This document shows, piece by piece, positions 23,401 through 36,600 of a DNA stretch of 64,000 nt. This stretch comes from Montifringilla adamsi (lineage: Eukaryota; Chordata; Aves; Passeriformes; Passeridae), in assembly GCA_017590115.1 (NCBI GenBank), contig JAGGNK010006892.1, positions 20,821,228-20,885,227 on the forward strand, written 5' to 3'. How positions within the stretch are numbered: the stretch's first letter is position 1; each line of letters starts with the position of its first letter. A program made the translations under genes and the position numbers. The notes under the pieces were generated by a model that did not search any database, had not been told where the DNA came from, and saw only the letters and a program-made list of their open reading frames with translations.

Positions 23401-26400
23401 AAAGTGTTTGGTCTTGGGTGCATTTTTACATGGTTTGCATGTAGACCAGCAACATGCATGATCATGCATCAACACAGCTTTATTCAATTGGTTTGTCGTG
23501 GAATGTAACCAGGATTTAGCCAAGTTGCAATGTAAGGTTATCAGCTGTGCTGCCTAGCTCTCACATCTGGTGATCCAAGGATACTTATACAAAATAAATT
23601 ATCTTTTCAGAACTTCTCTAGTCTTGTACGTGAAGCTTGACTCTTTGCACTAGTTTATCAAAATTTTTATGTAATATTTTTTTGTTCTCCCTGGCCATAA
23701 AAGTCAGGTTAACTGATGTTGACTTAAAGCTTGATTCAGAGAGGATAAAAATATGATGGCAAGTGCTCTGCTAAATATTCGTGACATAAGTGTTCTGTGG
23801 AAGCAAGTCTGTAGGAGTAACTCCTTATACTGCAGGTTGGGCAGATGAAGTGCTTCTAATATGATGGATCTTGTATGGTTTGTGCAGGAAAGGGGTAAAA
23901 TTAGCTATAATTTTTAAGTTTGAATGTGTTTCTCTTGCTCATTGAAAATTTTAATGCTGGCTGGTTTTGGTTTTGTTTTTTTTTTCCATTGTTATCTAGC
24001 TATATGGAGAGTTTATGTATGACAATTGTTGCCTAGTTCAGATATTTAAGTGTCATTTTTTTCATCTTGGTGATTTTGTCCTTGTCCTGTCCCAACTTGA
24101 ACTGAGTTTTTTTCACAAGCTGCTCACCCATTCAAATTTATACTTGTCTTTTTCTACAGCTATTTCTAAAATGTATTTGCTCTCATTTTTAACCTGTTAA
24201 ATAGGAGGCAGAAGCTGCACTGTCAGTGTCACTAGAAAACTTCTATCCAGGGCAGTCATCCGTGTGCTGTGGTGGTGTCTAACAGTATAGTGTAGTACAG
24301 TGGTGTCTAATGGTATATATTTTTTCAATAAAAAACTTGTCAGTGAAGCTTTTTAAGTCAAAGGGAAACGTTTTCTCCTTGGACAGTTATGTTGCTGAGC
24401 TGTGACTGAGCCTGTGTTCCTTACTCTGAGCTTTTGCAGGTATTTGCACAGATTTATTTTAAGACAGTTGCTGAACTACGTGTTGTGTGCACAGAGGTAT
24501 GGGCTGCCTGAGACACTCCATGGAGGTTGGCTAGAAGAAAACAAATGTTTTGTTCTGCTAACAGTCGCAACTTTTAGGAGGTGGTGTTGTCTCTGAATGA
24601 AAGAGGTACCAGGGAGAGCAGAGTGTGGTCACATCATACAGGCATGTCTTCAGTAGGCACTTGAGCACCCGTGAACAAATGCAATTTTTCACACATTCCT
24701 GTGCACTGCTAACTGAACATTGTACTGCTGCCTCTCTCTCTTTGCTTGTCATTTGGTGACTGCTCACAACTTTCAAATAAAGTGGAAGGATGATGTGGCC
24801 CTGCAGAGGCGCCTTTGCCAGCAGGATAATGCTGTGCAGGGTTCTTGGCCCAGAGCCAGCATGTAATAAATATCCCATGGGGCAGGACTGACACACTAGT
24901 GTTGAACAGAGCACACCCAGTTTTAAAAGTGTCTCCCTGCATCCAGTCTTAAACATGAAGCTGGTTATTAATATTTTGTTGGCTACTTGTCCTGTATCAC
25001 CTGGTGAAAAGACAAGCCGAACAGAGAGTAAACAACCTCTGACTGCCCTATTTTTTCTGCAAGTAATCAGTGCAGAAAGCTCTGCTGCAGTTTGCCAGAT
25101 TTTACCTCACAAAACTTCCTGTAAATGGCTTCTTGTTCTAGTGCATGTACTTCAGGCCATCATGACACTCATAGCATAACCACTGCTCGTGTTCCCAGAT
25201 CACTGAGCTGGGCAGTAAGTGATGTACGAGTGGGTTCTGCTGTTGAATATCATTCTCTGGTTACTATATGGGAACTGCTGATCTCTGTAACTCCCACTTG
25301 TGTTAAAGAAAATGCTGACTGCATTTAACTGTGGAAAAATCCTTTATTGTATTTCAGATGAAACCTCCAGAACCTTTCAAAGCTGAGTTGTAAAGAGAGA
25401 AGCAATTTTTTTTTAAGCTGAAGAAACAAACACAAAAAAGGTCTAGAAAACCCAACACACACCAAACTTAAATTCATTAATCAAAGTATCATAAAGACTA
25501 TGCTGTCAATATTGTATCAATACTATACTGAACTGTCTCTAGCACAACACAACATTAATCAAAATTCCTCCATCTGGAGAAACTTGTGGATGCTTTGGGA
25601 TGGGAAAAGCCTCCACAAGGTTGGTTGGTAAGTGTTTGAAAAAATAGTTGAACGTTTGCCAGTTTTCCTGGTATGACATGACAGGAGTGATCATTCCTGT
25701 AAGGATGCTCAAGGAGATTGTGGGTATTTCTTTGTGGTAACTCATCTTAAAGGTACTGAAAATTTAAGAGTGACATTGAGTATAATGGTGTAAAATTCAA
25801 TGTAACATTAAAGCTAAAGAAAAAAGCTCATTACAGTACTGAGTATAATGAATCCACCTGCCCTTGATCTATAAATGGATAGAGATGAAAGGCTATCACT
25901 AGATTTTTGTTTTCTAACCTTACTGACTGCCTCTATCTTCAACTAATGAAATCTTCATGAAATCTCACACAGTCATCAAATGGGACTTGCATTTCATGAT
26001 CAGAATTTAGGGTAGGAACATATTTTCCAAATATTTTTGCCATACTCTGCAGCCAGGGATGATGATAATTTCTGCCTAGAACACACCATTTTTTGATAAA
26101 GAGCTTGGCTCCTAATTTTTCTTAGGGAAAGATCTCTTGCCACTGTAGAAAGCCAAGGAAACACATGAAGCTTCCACTGCTCATCAGTAAACACTTGGAC
26201 TGAAATGAGTGGGCAGTCTTATTGTGGCTGATCCCATTGTGCAGGGGCTGAACAGGATCATGGCTTCGTGTTCAGAGAACATGATTGCTCTTTCGCTTAA
26301 TTCATTGTCTCATTTGTATTTGTTCTGTCTTTAATAAATGCTTTGTAGGATCTTGCTGAGCAGAATTCTTTTCATTTGTTTCACTAGTGAACCTTTTAAG

Positions 26401-28194
26401 TTACTTTATATGAACAGTCTTGAATTGTACTTCAGCTGTAGAAGAAATTTGTGTGTATAATTTGAGATAAGTATGTGTTAGGATGGTTGTGGGCGATGGT
26501 TAATTAGAAGGCTTGTTGCAGCTCAGGCTTTGGCAACAAAAAGTGATGTGGTTTTTTGCTCGGTATTGAGTCAAAATGTACAGAGGCCTTAGCTGATGTT
26601 GTCTGTATAGATGCATTGATTTTTAAGGTCAAAAGCAATTATCAGACTTCATAATGGCTTTAACCATGTTTGGGTGCTGCTAAATCCCTGTTGATACTAG
26701 AACCATTCTATTTTTGACTTCTATATATCTGACTCTAGTTTCTAGTTCTTTAATTTTCCTTTCACCAGCTAGGTTTAAGAGCCCTTCACTAACTGCATTT
26801 TCTTCTCATGTCAAAATTTAACCACAGCAATTAAGTTACCCAATGTTTTTTCCTCTTGTAAAGAAAATGGTCTGAGTTTTCTATGCTTGGGTTTGTTTGG
26901 GGTTCTTTTTATGGTAATAAATTATTTCTAGCTTTCGTGTATTCGCAGCAGTCCTCCCCAGTTACTGAACACCCTCTGAAAACATGGCCATTGGAGGGGG
27001 AGGGTGCAGCTCTCATCATGGTCTCATGAAAGCAGTAGGTGTAAGCTGCAGGTCTGCAAGGTCTACAGTCCCAGGGAAAGTAATTTCCTAATGAGTACTG
27101 AGAGTAACTGCTGGCAGCTTCACACAGTTGAAGATACGGCTCTAGCTGAAGCCTGCTTTTAATGAAAGCTGATTCACCAATTTTTTCCCAGTGTATACAA
27201 ATCGGAGGCAATCTCTCTGCCTCCTGGCAAGCTACCCAAGCCATCAGTTAGGCAGGATTTGGCCAGATGTCTTCCATGCTGAGAAGCACTGCTAATGTAT
27301 ACTAACTGTAATTATTATGCTAGTATTAAGCATCACCTTCTGGTTTTTATCTGAAATCATGTCACTAATGACTTCAAGCTCTTCCAGTATTTATTTAAAT
27401 TTCAGAGGTAATAGTATGAATTTTGATTCCTATTTTGTTTTTAGTAAAGCTCACCTCTGTTGCTTGGATGGCCGCACACAGCTTAGAGTTCTTAACTCTC
27501 CTTTTTTCAAAGTGTACCAGAAGCAGTTAATTAAGATGAAGGAGAATAAACAGTTTATGAAGTTAAAACTCTGAAAGGAGCAGGCAACTTAGCAGTGAAG
27601 GACACAATAAAGCCCGAGGCATGCAATGGTGTCTTCCCCCTCATCTTTCCTGGCAGCATCATGCTGATGCCTTCCATCTGCAGTACAAGAGGATTGAGTT
27701 AGGAACATCTAATTCCATGGCTCTGCTGGGTGTCTGTGGTGAGGTGCTGGCAGTGGAGGGCTGCCCTGTGCAGGACACAGATGGTTCCAGTTGCCTCCAA
27801 CCCATGCACCACAGGGCACAGCTGAACCCTGCAGCCAGCATACTGTTCCTCAGACCAAGCGTGTGTGAGAAAGGAGAAAAATGCCTGACAGGAGGAAAGC
27901 TGGGGGAAGACCGAGGCTGGAGGCAAAGGATTCCTCTGCAGCACTGGGAAAGGGTCCCACACCAGAGCAGAGGGAAGTGTGGGGGAGGGAGAGTGTCACA
28001 GGCAAGCCTTTACAAACTGACTGCATTCCCATGCACTGCAGTCTGGAGAGAAGCCAGGCCTTGGGAACAAGGAAAGGAAAGCTGTTTCAAAGTTTGCCTC
28101 TTTCTTTCTCACTAATCAACTCAGTAGTTAAATATTTCTTTTAATTGGCAATAAATTAAGTTCATTTTTCCCAACTCAACTCATTTGCCCATGA
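17425..28194. other. Intergenic DNA downstream of CCNA1, no gene seen
   Basis: About 10.8 kb with no exon, RNA gene or known domain that I can recognise. It includes a (TTTG)n tract (20309-20449), several T-rich simple tracts (near 21930, 23240 and 23980) and scattered AATAAA motifs. Open frames of up to 164 codons (27621-28115) sit in a mildly GC-richer patch and overlap frames on both strands; none has family support. Confidence 0.5.
20309..20449. repeat. Poly-T / (TTTG)n simple repeat
   Basis: T homopolymer followed by TTTTTGGGG blocks and many tandem TTTG units. It has strong strand asymmetry, with essentially no A or C on the plus strand. The coding frames across it (poly-F on plus, poly-NKQT on minus) are artefacts. 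Confidence 0.9.
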
Positions 28195-28450
28195 CTGAGG
28201 AAGTGGGGCTTGTTTAGCCTGGGAAAGGATAGCTAAGGAAAATTGCTTTCAACTGTTTAAAAGAAGGTTGTTAGAAAGCAAGCATGGGATTTCTCTGGGC
28301 ACATAGCTGAGGCTGGGATGCAGCAGCTGCAACAGCAGCAAGTAAAACTCTCTGTCTACACTTGAGGAAACATACTTCATTATGAGACTGGTGTTAAGCA
28401 GAAATATGGTGGAATCTACTCCCTCGGAGGTGTCTAGAAGCCATTGGAAT
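28195..28450 (+). mobile_element. Old CR1 3' fragment, sense orientation
   Basis: The order of motifs matches a decayed CR1 3' region: GCTTGTTTAGCCTGGGAAAGG near 28210, a 'TTTCAACTGTTTAAAAGAAGG'-like block, then GGTGGAATCTACTCCCTCGG and GAGGTGTCTAGAAGCC near 28410-28440. Divergence is high. Boundaries are approximate. Confidence 0.6.
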
Positions 28451-31389
28451 AAGCCTGGAACCCCTGTGGCTATGAATTTAGCTCTGTGCTGGGCTGGGGG
28501 CTTCCAGAGGAGAGGTGTAACCTGGATTTTCCTGTCATCCCACAGGGTGCATGGATGGAATGGGCAAACTTAAGTGTAGAGGGACTGGTTTTTCCTTGTG
28601 TTCAACAGCGGTGCTGAACAGCTAAATGTTAATTAAAATGACAGTGAAGGATGACAAACAACATCCTGTAAAAAGCATGGAGTAGTCTCCTGAGCTACTG
28701 TGCAAGACAGTGTCTGCCTCTTAGTATATTCTGTGTGAGTTTGGGGTTTTTTTATCTTTCTCTGTACATACGTAAATATATATGTACACATTGAGGAAAA
28801 ATGGTGAGGAGTTGTGCCTGACCCAAACACTTGATCGCAAAGGCTGAGAAAATGCTGACAGTTTTGGTCACCTCTTTCTGAAACCCAGACAAAATTAGGA
28901 GCTGTGATCACTGAGAAGCAGTCCAGGGGCAAATTAATCCTCAACAGGAAGCAATCTTCACAGTGTTGAACCTTAGGATGCATAACACAGCTTGGGAGAT
29001 ATTCTGCAGAGCCCAGGCTGATACAGCAGTTGCGTTGCTGTAGCTTGGAACCACAGGTATGCTGCTGTACATGCATGCCAGAAGTATATAATTCTCATAA
29101 CTGTGAATCATATCTGCCAATATTATTTTGGTTTCATCAATGCTTATTAATGTCAGGAGAATAAAAAAAAAAACCAAAAAAACCCCAACTAAAATGATAA
29201 GCAGACTCTTCCAAAAGCAGAAAGCAATATCTTCTTCAATCAGCTTTATTTGGTATACAGTCTCGTGCCTTCTCCAATTTGGCAGCTTGATCCTCAGAAG
29301 TTCAAAGAGGCAGGAAATTTAATGGTAAAATACCATGTGTGTAGATATGGTGTGTAGAGGGGGTTTTCTCCTTTTTTCCACAGAGCATGTACATATGTAC
29401 ATGCTTTGTATGTACCCGTGCACACAGCCTCTGACAGGTTTGAATTTGTTCTTGTTCACCTGTGTGCCAATACGCTCCATTAATTTTGAGATGCTGCACA
29501 GAGCTCCAATGTTTGATCTGTCACCTGTGCCCTCCATTCTGTTACAGCCATCTCTGTCATAACTGATGATAAAAGTGTCACCACAGCAGTTCTCATAACA
29601 TTTTCATGCCAGTTTGATTCTTTGTGCCATCTGCTACCATGATGAACAGAAAAGTTGTTTGCTGGCTTTGATCTTTCTAACCTAGAAGATTAAATGAAAC
29701 CAACCCAATCCATGGCTCTATTAGAAAAATCCTGTAACTTTATTAGAAACAATCATAGGTTAGAGCTGAACTTGATGTTGGCTGTGATAGGTTTCAGCTG
29801 ACTGACCTAGGACCTGAGAAAGTTTTCAGGAGTGCCTGAATGACTAAGAAGCCTAGGACTTCTGCAACTTTAGGGACTTACGCTCCTGAGTTATTTAGGC
29901 ATTTAAAAACTGTCAGGATCAGTGGTAATACTTGCCCAAGTTTCACTGAGCAGCTTGTTCTCATTTTGAAGTGCAGTAAGAAGATGATTAACTAAGTCAC
30001 TCATCTCCATTTATTTCATCTGATTGCACTGCTAATATAGCAATATGTTGTTGTAAACCATAGTAATGTTTGTTTGATATTATTTAGGGAAAGCTTATCA
30101 GTATTGCAGGAATTGAAGTGTTATAAGGTACCAAGAGCAGAGATGTGGCTGTCTGGAACTCCAGAAAGGTTTTGGATTTCCAAAGTAGTGTCAGGCTCCA
30201 CCTCCAACATATAAGGGGGACATATACTGCAATTTTTTTGGTGATCTGACACTTTGTGAAACATTGTATCATTGTATGTTATGGCAGTAACTTAAAATGG
30301 TTTTTGCGTTTGAAATTACTATGTAAACGTATTTACTCAAACTTCCAGGAAGTTCCATAGGAACCAATGCTATAAAAATGTCTCAGCAGTAATCCACTGA
30401 GAAGCATGCGTTCTGTTCACTCCAGGGCTGGCAGTTCTGCATATTTACATATTGCCTCTACATCAATAATTCCAGGCATAATTGATTTCCATTTCTGGAA
30501 AAGACTGCATATTGCATTAGATGTGTTGAGCAGATCAGCAGCTGCAGCTTTATGCTTTTTTGCCCTTTCATGTATTTTATGGGAAATGGCTTAAAGCCCA
30601 CATTGGTATTAACTAAGTGCAGTGGCTCTATGCATTTTTATATATTTTTTTTTTTTTCTTTCCAGAGATTTCTCACAGTTGTTTTGCAAAATGCTGTGTT
30701 TATAACTTCCTAGAAACAAATGCAGTGTTTACTGACTGAAAGGAGCCTGGGAGTTAGGTTTTGAGTTGCTTTGAGGCAGAAATGTGGGGTAGGGTTTTCA
30801 AAGGCACTCAGTGCTGAGCTAATCTATATTCCCATTGAAGTAGGTGGGAGTGTCAGAACTTCTAGGCTCTCTTGAAGGAATGATGTGAAGCATCATTTCC
30901 TTAGTTTCTCCGCCTGCAAAAATGAAGGTAATAATAATCCCTCACAGCCATGTCAGTTGATGTCTAGTAAGAGGAACAAAAAAGTGTATTAAAGTGTCAT
31001 ATAGTAGGAAAGCTTGTGTGTTTGTGACTCAGAGTATTCTGGTTTGGTGTTTGAATGGTCTAATTTTACCTCCCTTCTTCTGCAGAAAACAGAAACAGGG
31101 AACAAAGTAACTGAGCAGGCATCTGGGACTGGTGACATCTGTTCAGAGAGGGGATCTGGTCAAGAACAAAGACAGCTAGTACACGCAATAGATGAGGTGC
31201 AGGGATAGGTGGTTGTTTGGAGCTTGTCAAGAATGAGGGATTGTGAAGCTAGAAGGAGGGAACATGGGGAGGATGAGTCTGACTCTCATTAAATAATCTG
31301 TGTAATCTTCCCTTCTCCAGAAGCCTTTACTCATGTGAGTTAGAACATTCAAAACTGCTTACACAACCAGGAGAAGAATAAAGCAGTGA

Positions 31390-31460
31390 GGGGGGGGGGG
31401 GGGGAAAAAAGAAGGAAAAAACCAAAAATAAGACAAAAACCAAACCAAACTCAGAAACAA
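31390..31460. repeat. G15 homopolymer followed by A/purine-rich tract
   Basis: Fifteen consecutive G residues (31390-31404) run into A-rich purine sequence broken by a few C residues. Such polypurine tracts can form triplex or quadruplex structures and are often misread by sequencers, so the G count is uncertain. Confidence 0.8.
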
Positions 31461-33159
31461 AGTAAAACCTTATAAGTCTTTTGGGCTTGATGCCAGCCCT
31501 ATCAGGAGTAAGGCTCCTCTGGAGGAAAAGAGGAGATTTAAGGGACTTTGTTCCTAGCCTGTCATACAGCACTGTTTGCCTTGGGGCATCTCTGGATAAA
31601 AGCTGTGGGTCAGAGATGTCTGCTCTTGATGGTTGACATGCTCAGGAGCTGCTGGATTCAATTGCGTTCCTACTAGGGCAGGTTAAGCCTCTTCAGTTTT
31701 TCATGGTAATTGTGACAAATGGGAATCCAGGGGCTCAGCTCTTTTCGTCTGAAAAGCAAGCTTTCTGCATGGGTGATTGATAAATAGAAGTCCTGAAGCT
31801 GAGAATGTTGCCTTCTGCTCTTCTGTGACTTTTTTTTTTTTTTTTTACCTATAAAGGTAAACCTATTTCAACATAGCTTTCTGAAGATACTCTGAGCCTT
31901 TTTCCTGAACAATTAGCAGGTATAAAAATGTATATGGTATAAGAAAACAATATGTTAGTTGTAGGAGTATGAACATGAAAATATTTCTATGGGTGCCCAA
32001 AGGAAAGAAAAACCAATTTAGCCACCACTGGGGCTGGGAAGGCAGAAGTGTTAAATGTCTTTTCTACTTTAACCTTCACCCTTTTTAGTTTAAAACTAAA
32101 ACTTTAGGTTTTAGTTGGACTGTTAAATATTCTTAGTGACAACAAGATGAGAAGTGATGAGAGCTATGATAGATATAAATTTGAAAGAGTGAGTCATTAA
32201 CAATCCCCTTCCAGGACTGGTAGGGAAGTATGTTTAAGAAAACTGTAAAAAGAAAATTCAGGTTTGTGCAGGTGTTTTAGTATGTAATTTTAATACTTTT
32301 CTTATTTTTTAAGTAAGGCTTTTGTGGTGACACATAAGTAAGGGAAATATAGGTGTCTGTTGAGCAATACAGGTATGGATTCTGCTGCCTCAGAAAAGGG
32401 AAAGACAGATAAATGCATAAGAAGATGCAATAGTATGGTTTTTATGAAACACTGTAGAACTGGTAGGGTAGAATTCTTATGACATTGTTTTTTACACATT
32501 TTCCCAGGATATGAGTCAAATATGGCTCTTTACCTACCACTTCTGCCTAATCAGGAGATAGCTGGAGGGCTTGCTGACTATCCAATCGATTGTTTTTGCT
32601 CATGCTGGCGCTCATTAAAATGTGGTTTGGAAATGCTGCTGATGCAAGAGAAGAGAATAAAAGCCAGCTCATGCTCTCATGGCTCTGTGGACTCAGCACT
32701 GTTCTGTCTATTCATACTGTCTTTGATGCAGCTGCAGATAGCCCTCAGCAACATAATAGCTAAAATGAATATTAGCCATAGGGACTTGTCCCAGTTGTAC
32801 TCATACATCAAATGCTCCATATTAAAATTATATTAATAATGAAATTGTGGTGGGTAAACATGGGCATCTGACAAAGGTTATGCCTTAATGCTTATGGAGA
32901 TCAGTATCAAGTGGAAATTAAAATGCTGATACGAAATCACTGTTTAAAAGGGCAGGTGGTTTGTCTTTGTACTTTTTCGGGGAAGAATGTGATTTGTCCT
33001 TCAATAAACCTGTGTACCAGCTGGTGCCTTGCTTTTCTGCGCTGGCAGCAGTGATAACATATCTCCCAGACTTTTGACACATGAAAGGTCCAAAAACATC
33101 AAAGATGTGCTTTCTTGGAAGCATCAATAGGGTACAATATTGAGAATTACACATTCCCC

Positions 33160-33185
33160 TTTTTTTTTTTTTTTTTTTTTTTTTT
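33160..33185. repeat. T26 homopolymer
   Basis: Twenty-six consecutive T residues. It may be the reversed poly(A) tail of a decayed retro-insertion, but no body is recognisable beside it. Confidence 0.85.
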
Positions 33186-33344
33186 GGAAAGAGGCAATGG
33201 AAATGACAGAAAAGGAGAATGTTACACTAGGACTTGTGACTTTCAAGACTGCTCAGCTGAAGCCTTTCCCATGTGGAGAAAGAATGCAGAAAAATAATTC
33301 TGAATTTCCACAGTAGAACAGAGATGACAGATTTCTCTACCAGA

Positions 33345-33650
33345 GTAACTCAGAAGGTGTCTAGTCCAACCTGTAGCATGCAGTGGTCAGCCATGAGGGC
33401 CCAGCTGTCTGCTCAGAACCGTATTCCACCTGTTCTTGAAAACCATTAAGGACAGAAATGGTGCAATCTCTCTGGGCAACCTCTTCCACTTTTCACTATC
33501 CTCACAGTGCATAAGTTTATATAGCCAGCTTGAGTATCCTTTTTTCAACTGATGATTGTATCTTATCCTCCCAAAAAGCAGCATTGTGAAGAGCCCAGCT
33601 CTGTTCTCTTTGATGAGCTCCTCACAGATATTGCACAGCCCTTTTTCTCC
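33345..33650 (-). mobile_element. CR1 fragment, antisense orientation
   Basis: Reversed CR1 3' landmarks in order: GTGTCTAGTCCAACCTGTAG near 33357, TTGAAAACCATTAAGGACAG near 33436, CTCTGGGCAACCTCTTCCAC near 33470, and TCTTTGATGAGCTCCTCACA near 33608. The copy is moderately to strongly diverged and has no coding capacity. Confidence 0.82.
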
Positions 33651-36600
33651 CTCGCTTCTATTAGTATTTTTTTTTCAGTTTTATCTCATATTTGTCCTTG
33701 AGTGTCAGAAAATTATTAATACATCAAGTTTTGCAGGTAGGGAACAAATCCCAGCCAAGTAAACTTGTTAGCTATTTATATGTCCTGTTGATCTGACAGT
33801 AAGGTCTAACTCATCTCCAGGTTTAGACCCATAAGTTCAGGTTTCCACATTGTGCATGCTTTCACTGGAAGTATGAAAGCTCCCATTTATACTCAGTGGA
33901 GCTGAAGTCAAATCTGCCATCAGAGTAAGAGGTCATTTGTGTCACACCTCAGTCTGCTTAGCTGTCTTGTTCTTGGTATTCTACTGGCTATAGTGGCTCT
34001 GGCTCCCACACAGCCTCTTGTACTGCAGAGACCTGAATTCCACAAGGAGAGAATGGCTAAAAGTGTACAGGAAGTCAGCATCAGAGCATCATTTGAACAT
34101 CTCAAGTGCGTGCTGCATGTTCTACACACTGGAAGAGATCCTCTGTTTTGGAGGAGCTGTGTGACTGTTCTGTGAATATCAGAGGCACAGTTTGTTGGGA
34201 GCAGCTTAGGGAATGGTGAGCACATTGCTTTGTGTACAGAGCTTTGTCTGACAGTTCTGCAACACATTCTCTGTGGTTTCCAGTTCAGTGGCTTTGGGAC
34301 TAAACACTGTGATTTATTATCTCAAGTAATTGAGATAACTTGGAATAAGTTTGAATAACTTTGACAGCCTCCTTTTGACTGAGATGTGGAAATGAGAGTG
34401 AATACAATATTGACTAAAATTAATGCCTGTTACAGTGGTGAGTTCAATGCATGTGGAAGTAGAGTGACAGTTGTAATAATTTAGCATAATTTCCTTAGCT
34501 ACTTCTAAGGAAAGAGTAGCTGCTCTGATCATGAAAAGCCCTAGAAATTCTAATTCCTTTTGTGGTTACTGCAAAGAGAGTGCACTGTTAAATACATGAA
34601 ATGAAAAAATACTGACGGGGTGCAAAATATCCTTGCTGTTCAGAGGATTCTGCTTTGTGGCATTGATCTGTACATAGGTATCTCCCTGTTCTCTAGCTCC
34701 TCAGGCTCTATCAGATTACATTCTCCAGGACCTGTCTGATGGTTTGGGTAATATCCCAAAGAGCCTCTGTCTTTCAGGATAAGGATTTTTGTTTAACCAT
34801 GCCAGGAAAATGACAAGCAATCAACTGGAAATGAACACAGGATGACACAGGGCTTTGCTAGTGGTCAGTGAGATGATTGCTCTTTGGAAAACATCTGGTT
34901 TTGGAGTTTAGATGGTTCTAAATTACTTTTAAAAGAAAGGTCTATGGAGTCAGTGAGTTTTCTATAAGTGTGGGGAGAGAAGACAAACTTTCATTTTACA
35001 TATTTAGTGTTCTGGGAAGATAAAGATAGCAAAATTATGAGAAATTGAGAATGAGAAAATACTTAATATGAGAATACTTAAAACTGTAAAATTTTAATAA
35101 TCAAACTTAGTAATTCTATCATTTCTTCATTGCTTCTAAAAGACCCATGCCTCCCGTTTTGTTGCTGTTTCCACTTCTTGTCCTAAATGAAAATATTCTG
35201 AAATGGAAAAGCCAAAAAATATTGCAATCTTAATATGCATAAGGTTAGATATCTGCAATGTGATTTGTGCTGCAGTGATTTCATCTATGTACAGTTCTGG
35301 TTGTTCACATTCAACAACCTACTCAATTGAAATCCAGTGAGCATGAAAGGGTTAGTAGGATGGTCAATCCTTTCTGATGAATCTGTATTCCAAAAGGAAA
35401 GAAAACCCAACTTCTCTAGTTTATCCCAGACTGGTATTCTACTCTACAGATACGATATTTGTTCTTGTATGATTATTAGGAGGGAAATGTGCTTCTCTAA
35501 GAAGATGAACCTTAGTAAGTTTATACTGGTACTAGTCATTGCGGACATGAAATTCTGAACCTGTGTTCCAGCAGGAAAAGACCTACATTTATGGGGTGTA
35601 CTTGCTAGTTCTTCAACCTGTCCAACAACAGGATGAATGTATTAGGTGGAGGTCTTGTATTTTATTCCATTTCAGAAAACTCCATCTCTCTTTTACCCTT
35701 TTTTACTCTGGAGGGCAACGATTTTCCTACCCCTACATGTAAGCTCTTCTAAAGTATAACAAGCCCCTGGATTTCCTTGTGGCTCAGGCAAAGACAGAGC
35801 TGGAGGGTTAGTGGCCAGCTCATGGATAGTAGATGAGAATGGATGGACAAGGAACTATGGGAAAGCATCTAGAAACCTTCTTTTCTCTTTTTCCCCCCTC
35901 TTCATTAGTGCTAGGCACAGCCCTTGTTGATGAATCACACTCATGGACCTGTGTGGAAGCCCAGAGGCACCCTGCTCAGAGAGAAGGAAATCCTTGCAGT
36001 GTTTCCCATTAACATCAACAGGAGAGCAATTATAAGGCCTTCCCACAGGGAAAGGGCTCCATTAACTCCTGCATTTGGGAAGGGCATAGACTCACGCTTA
36101 ATTTGTCTGCCAAAGAGTTAAAACAACAGTGTAGCCTGAGTCTGGAATTCTTCTCAGAGCTTATGGCTCTGAAACATAAAGCAGTGATTTTCTGAAGTTC
36201 TTCCATTGTACCATTGCTACCTTTCAGGATTGATTGTTACCGTGGGCATGTGCAGCTGAGGAAGATGTGCTACTGAATTTCATTTTTGAGCAGCTTATAT
36301 GCCACTAAGATTTATATAAGGTTGTGACGTTTATAGCTCTTTTTTTCAAAGGCTGAAGCTTGTTCTACAATATTTTCCAAGTTTTTCTTTTTAAACTATA
36401 CTAAACCCAGTATTTCCTATTTACTAATTTCATCAAGCTCAGTTTTTGACTGAGAAAAACAGAAATAAAAGCAACTGTCTTCTGCCCTCTTTTCTTTAAA
36501 CAAACCAATAAGATATGTAGTTTAACCACCCCAGGCATCAGGTACCTGAAACAGAATGTTTTTTGTGATGTCAGGTAAAGTCAGAAAATAAGCATATTAA

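Larger units (their letters stand above)
28451..33340. other. Intergenic DNA, no gene seen
   Basis: Non-coding AT-rich sequence with simple tracts: a 15-G run with a purine-rich flank (31390-31460), a T run near 31830 and a 26-T run (33160-33185). No exon or RNA gene was recognised. Confidence 0.5.

Noticed and set aside
27621..28115. 164-codon plus-strand frame
   Set aside because: No known family and no supportive splice or promoter context; competing frames exist on both strands in the same GC-richer patch.
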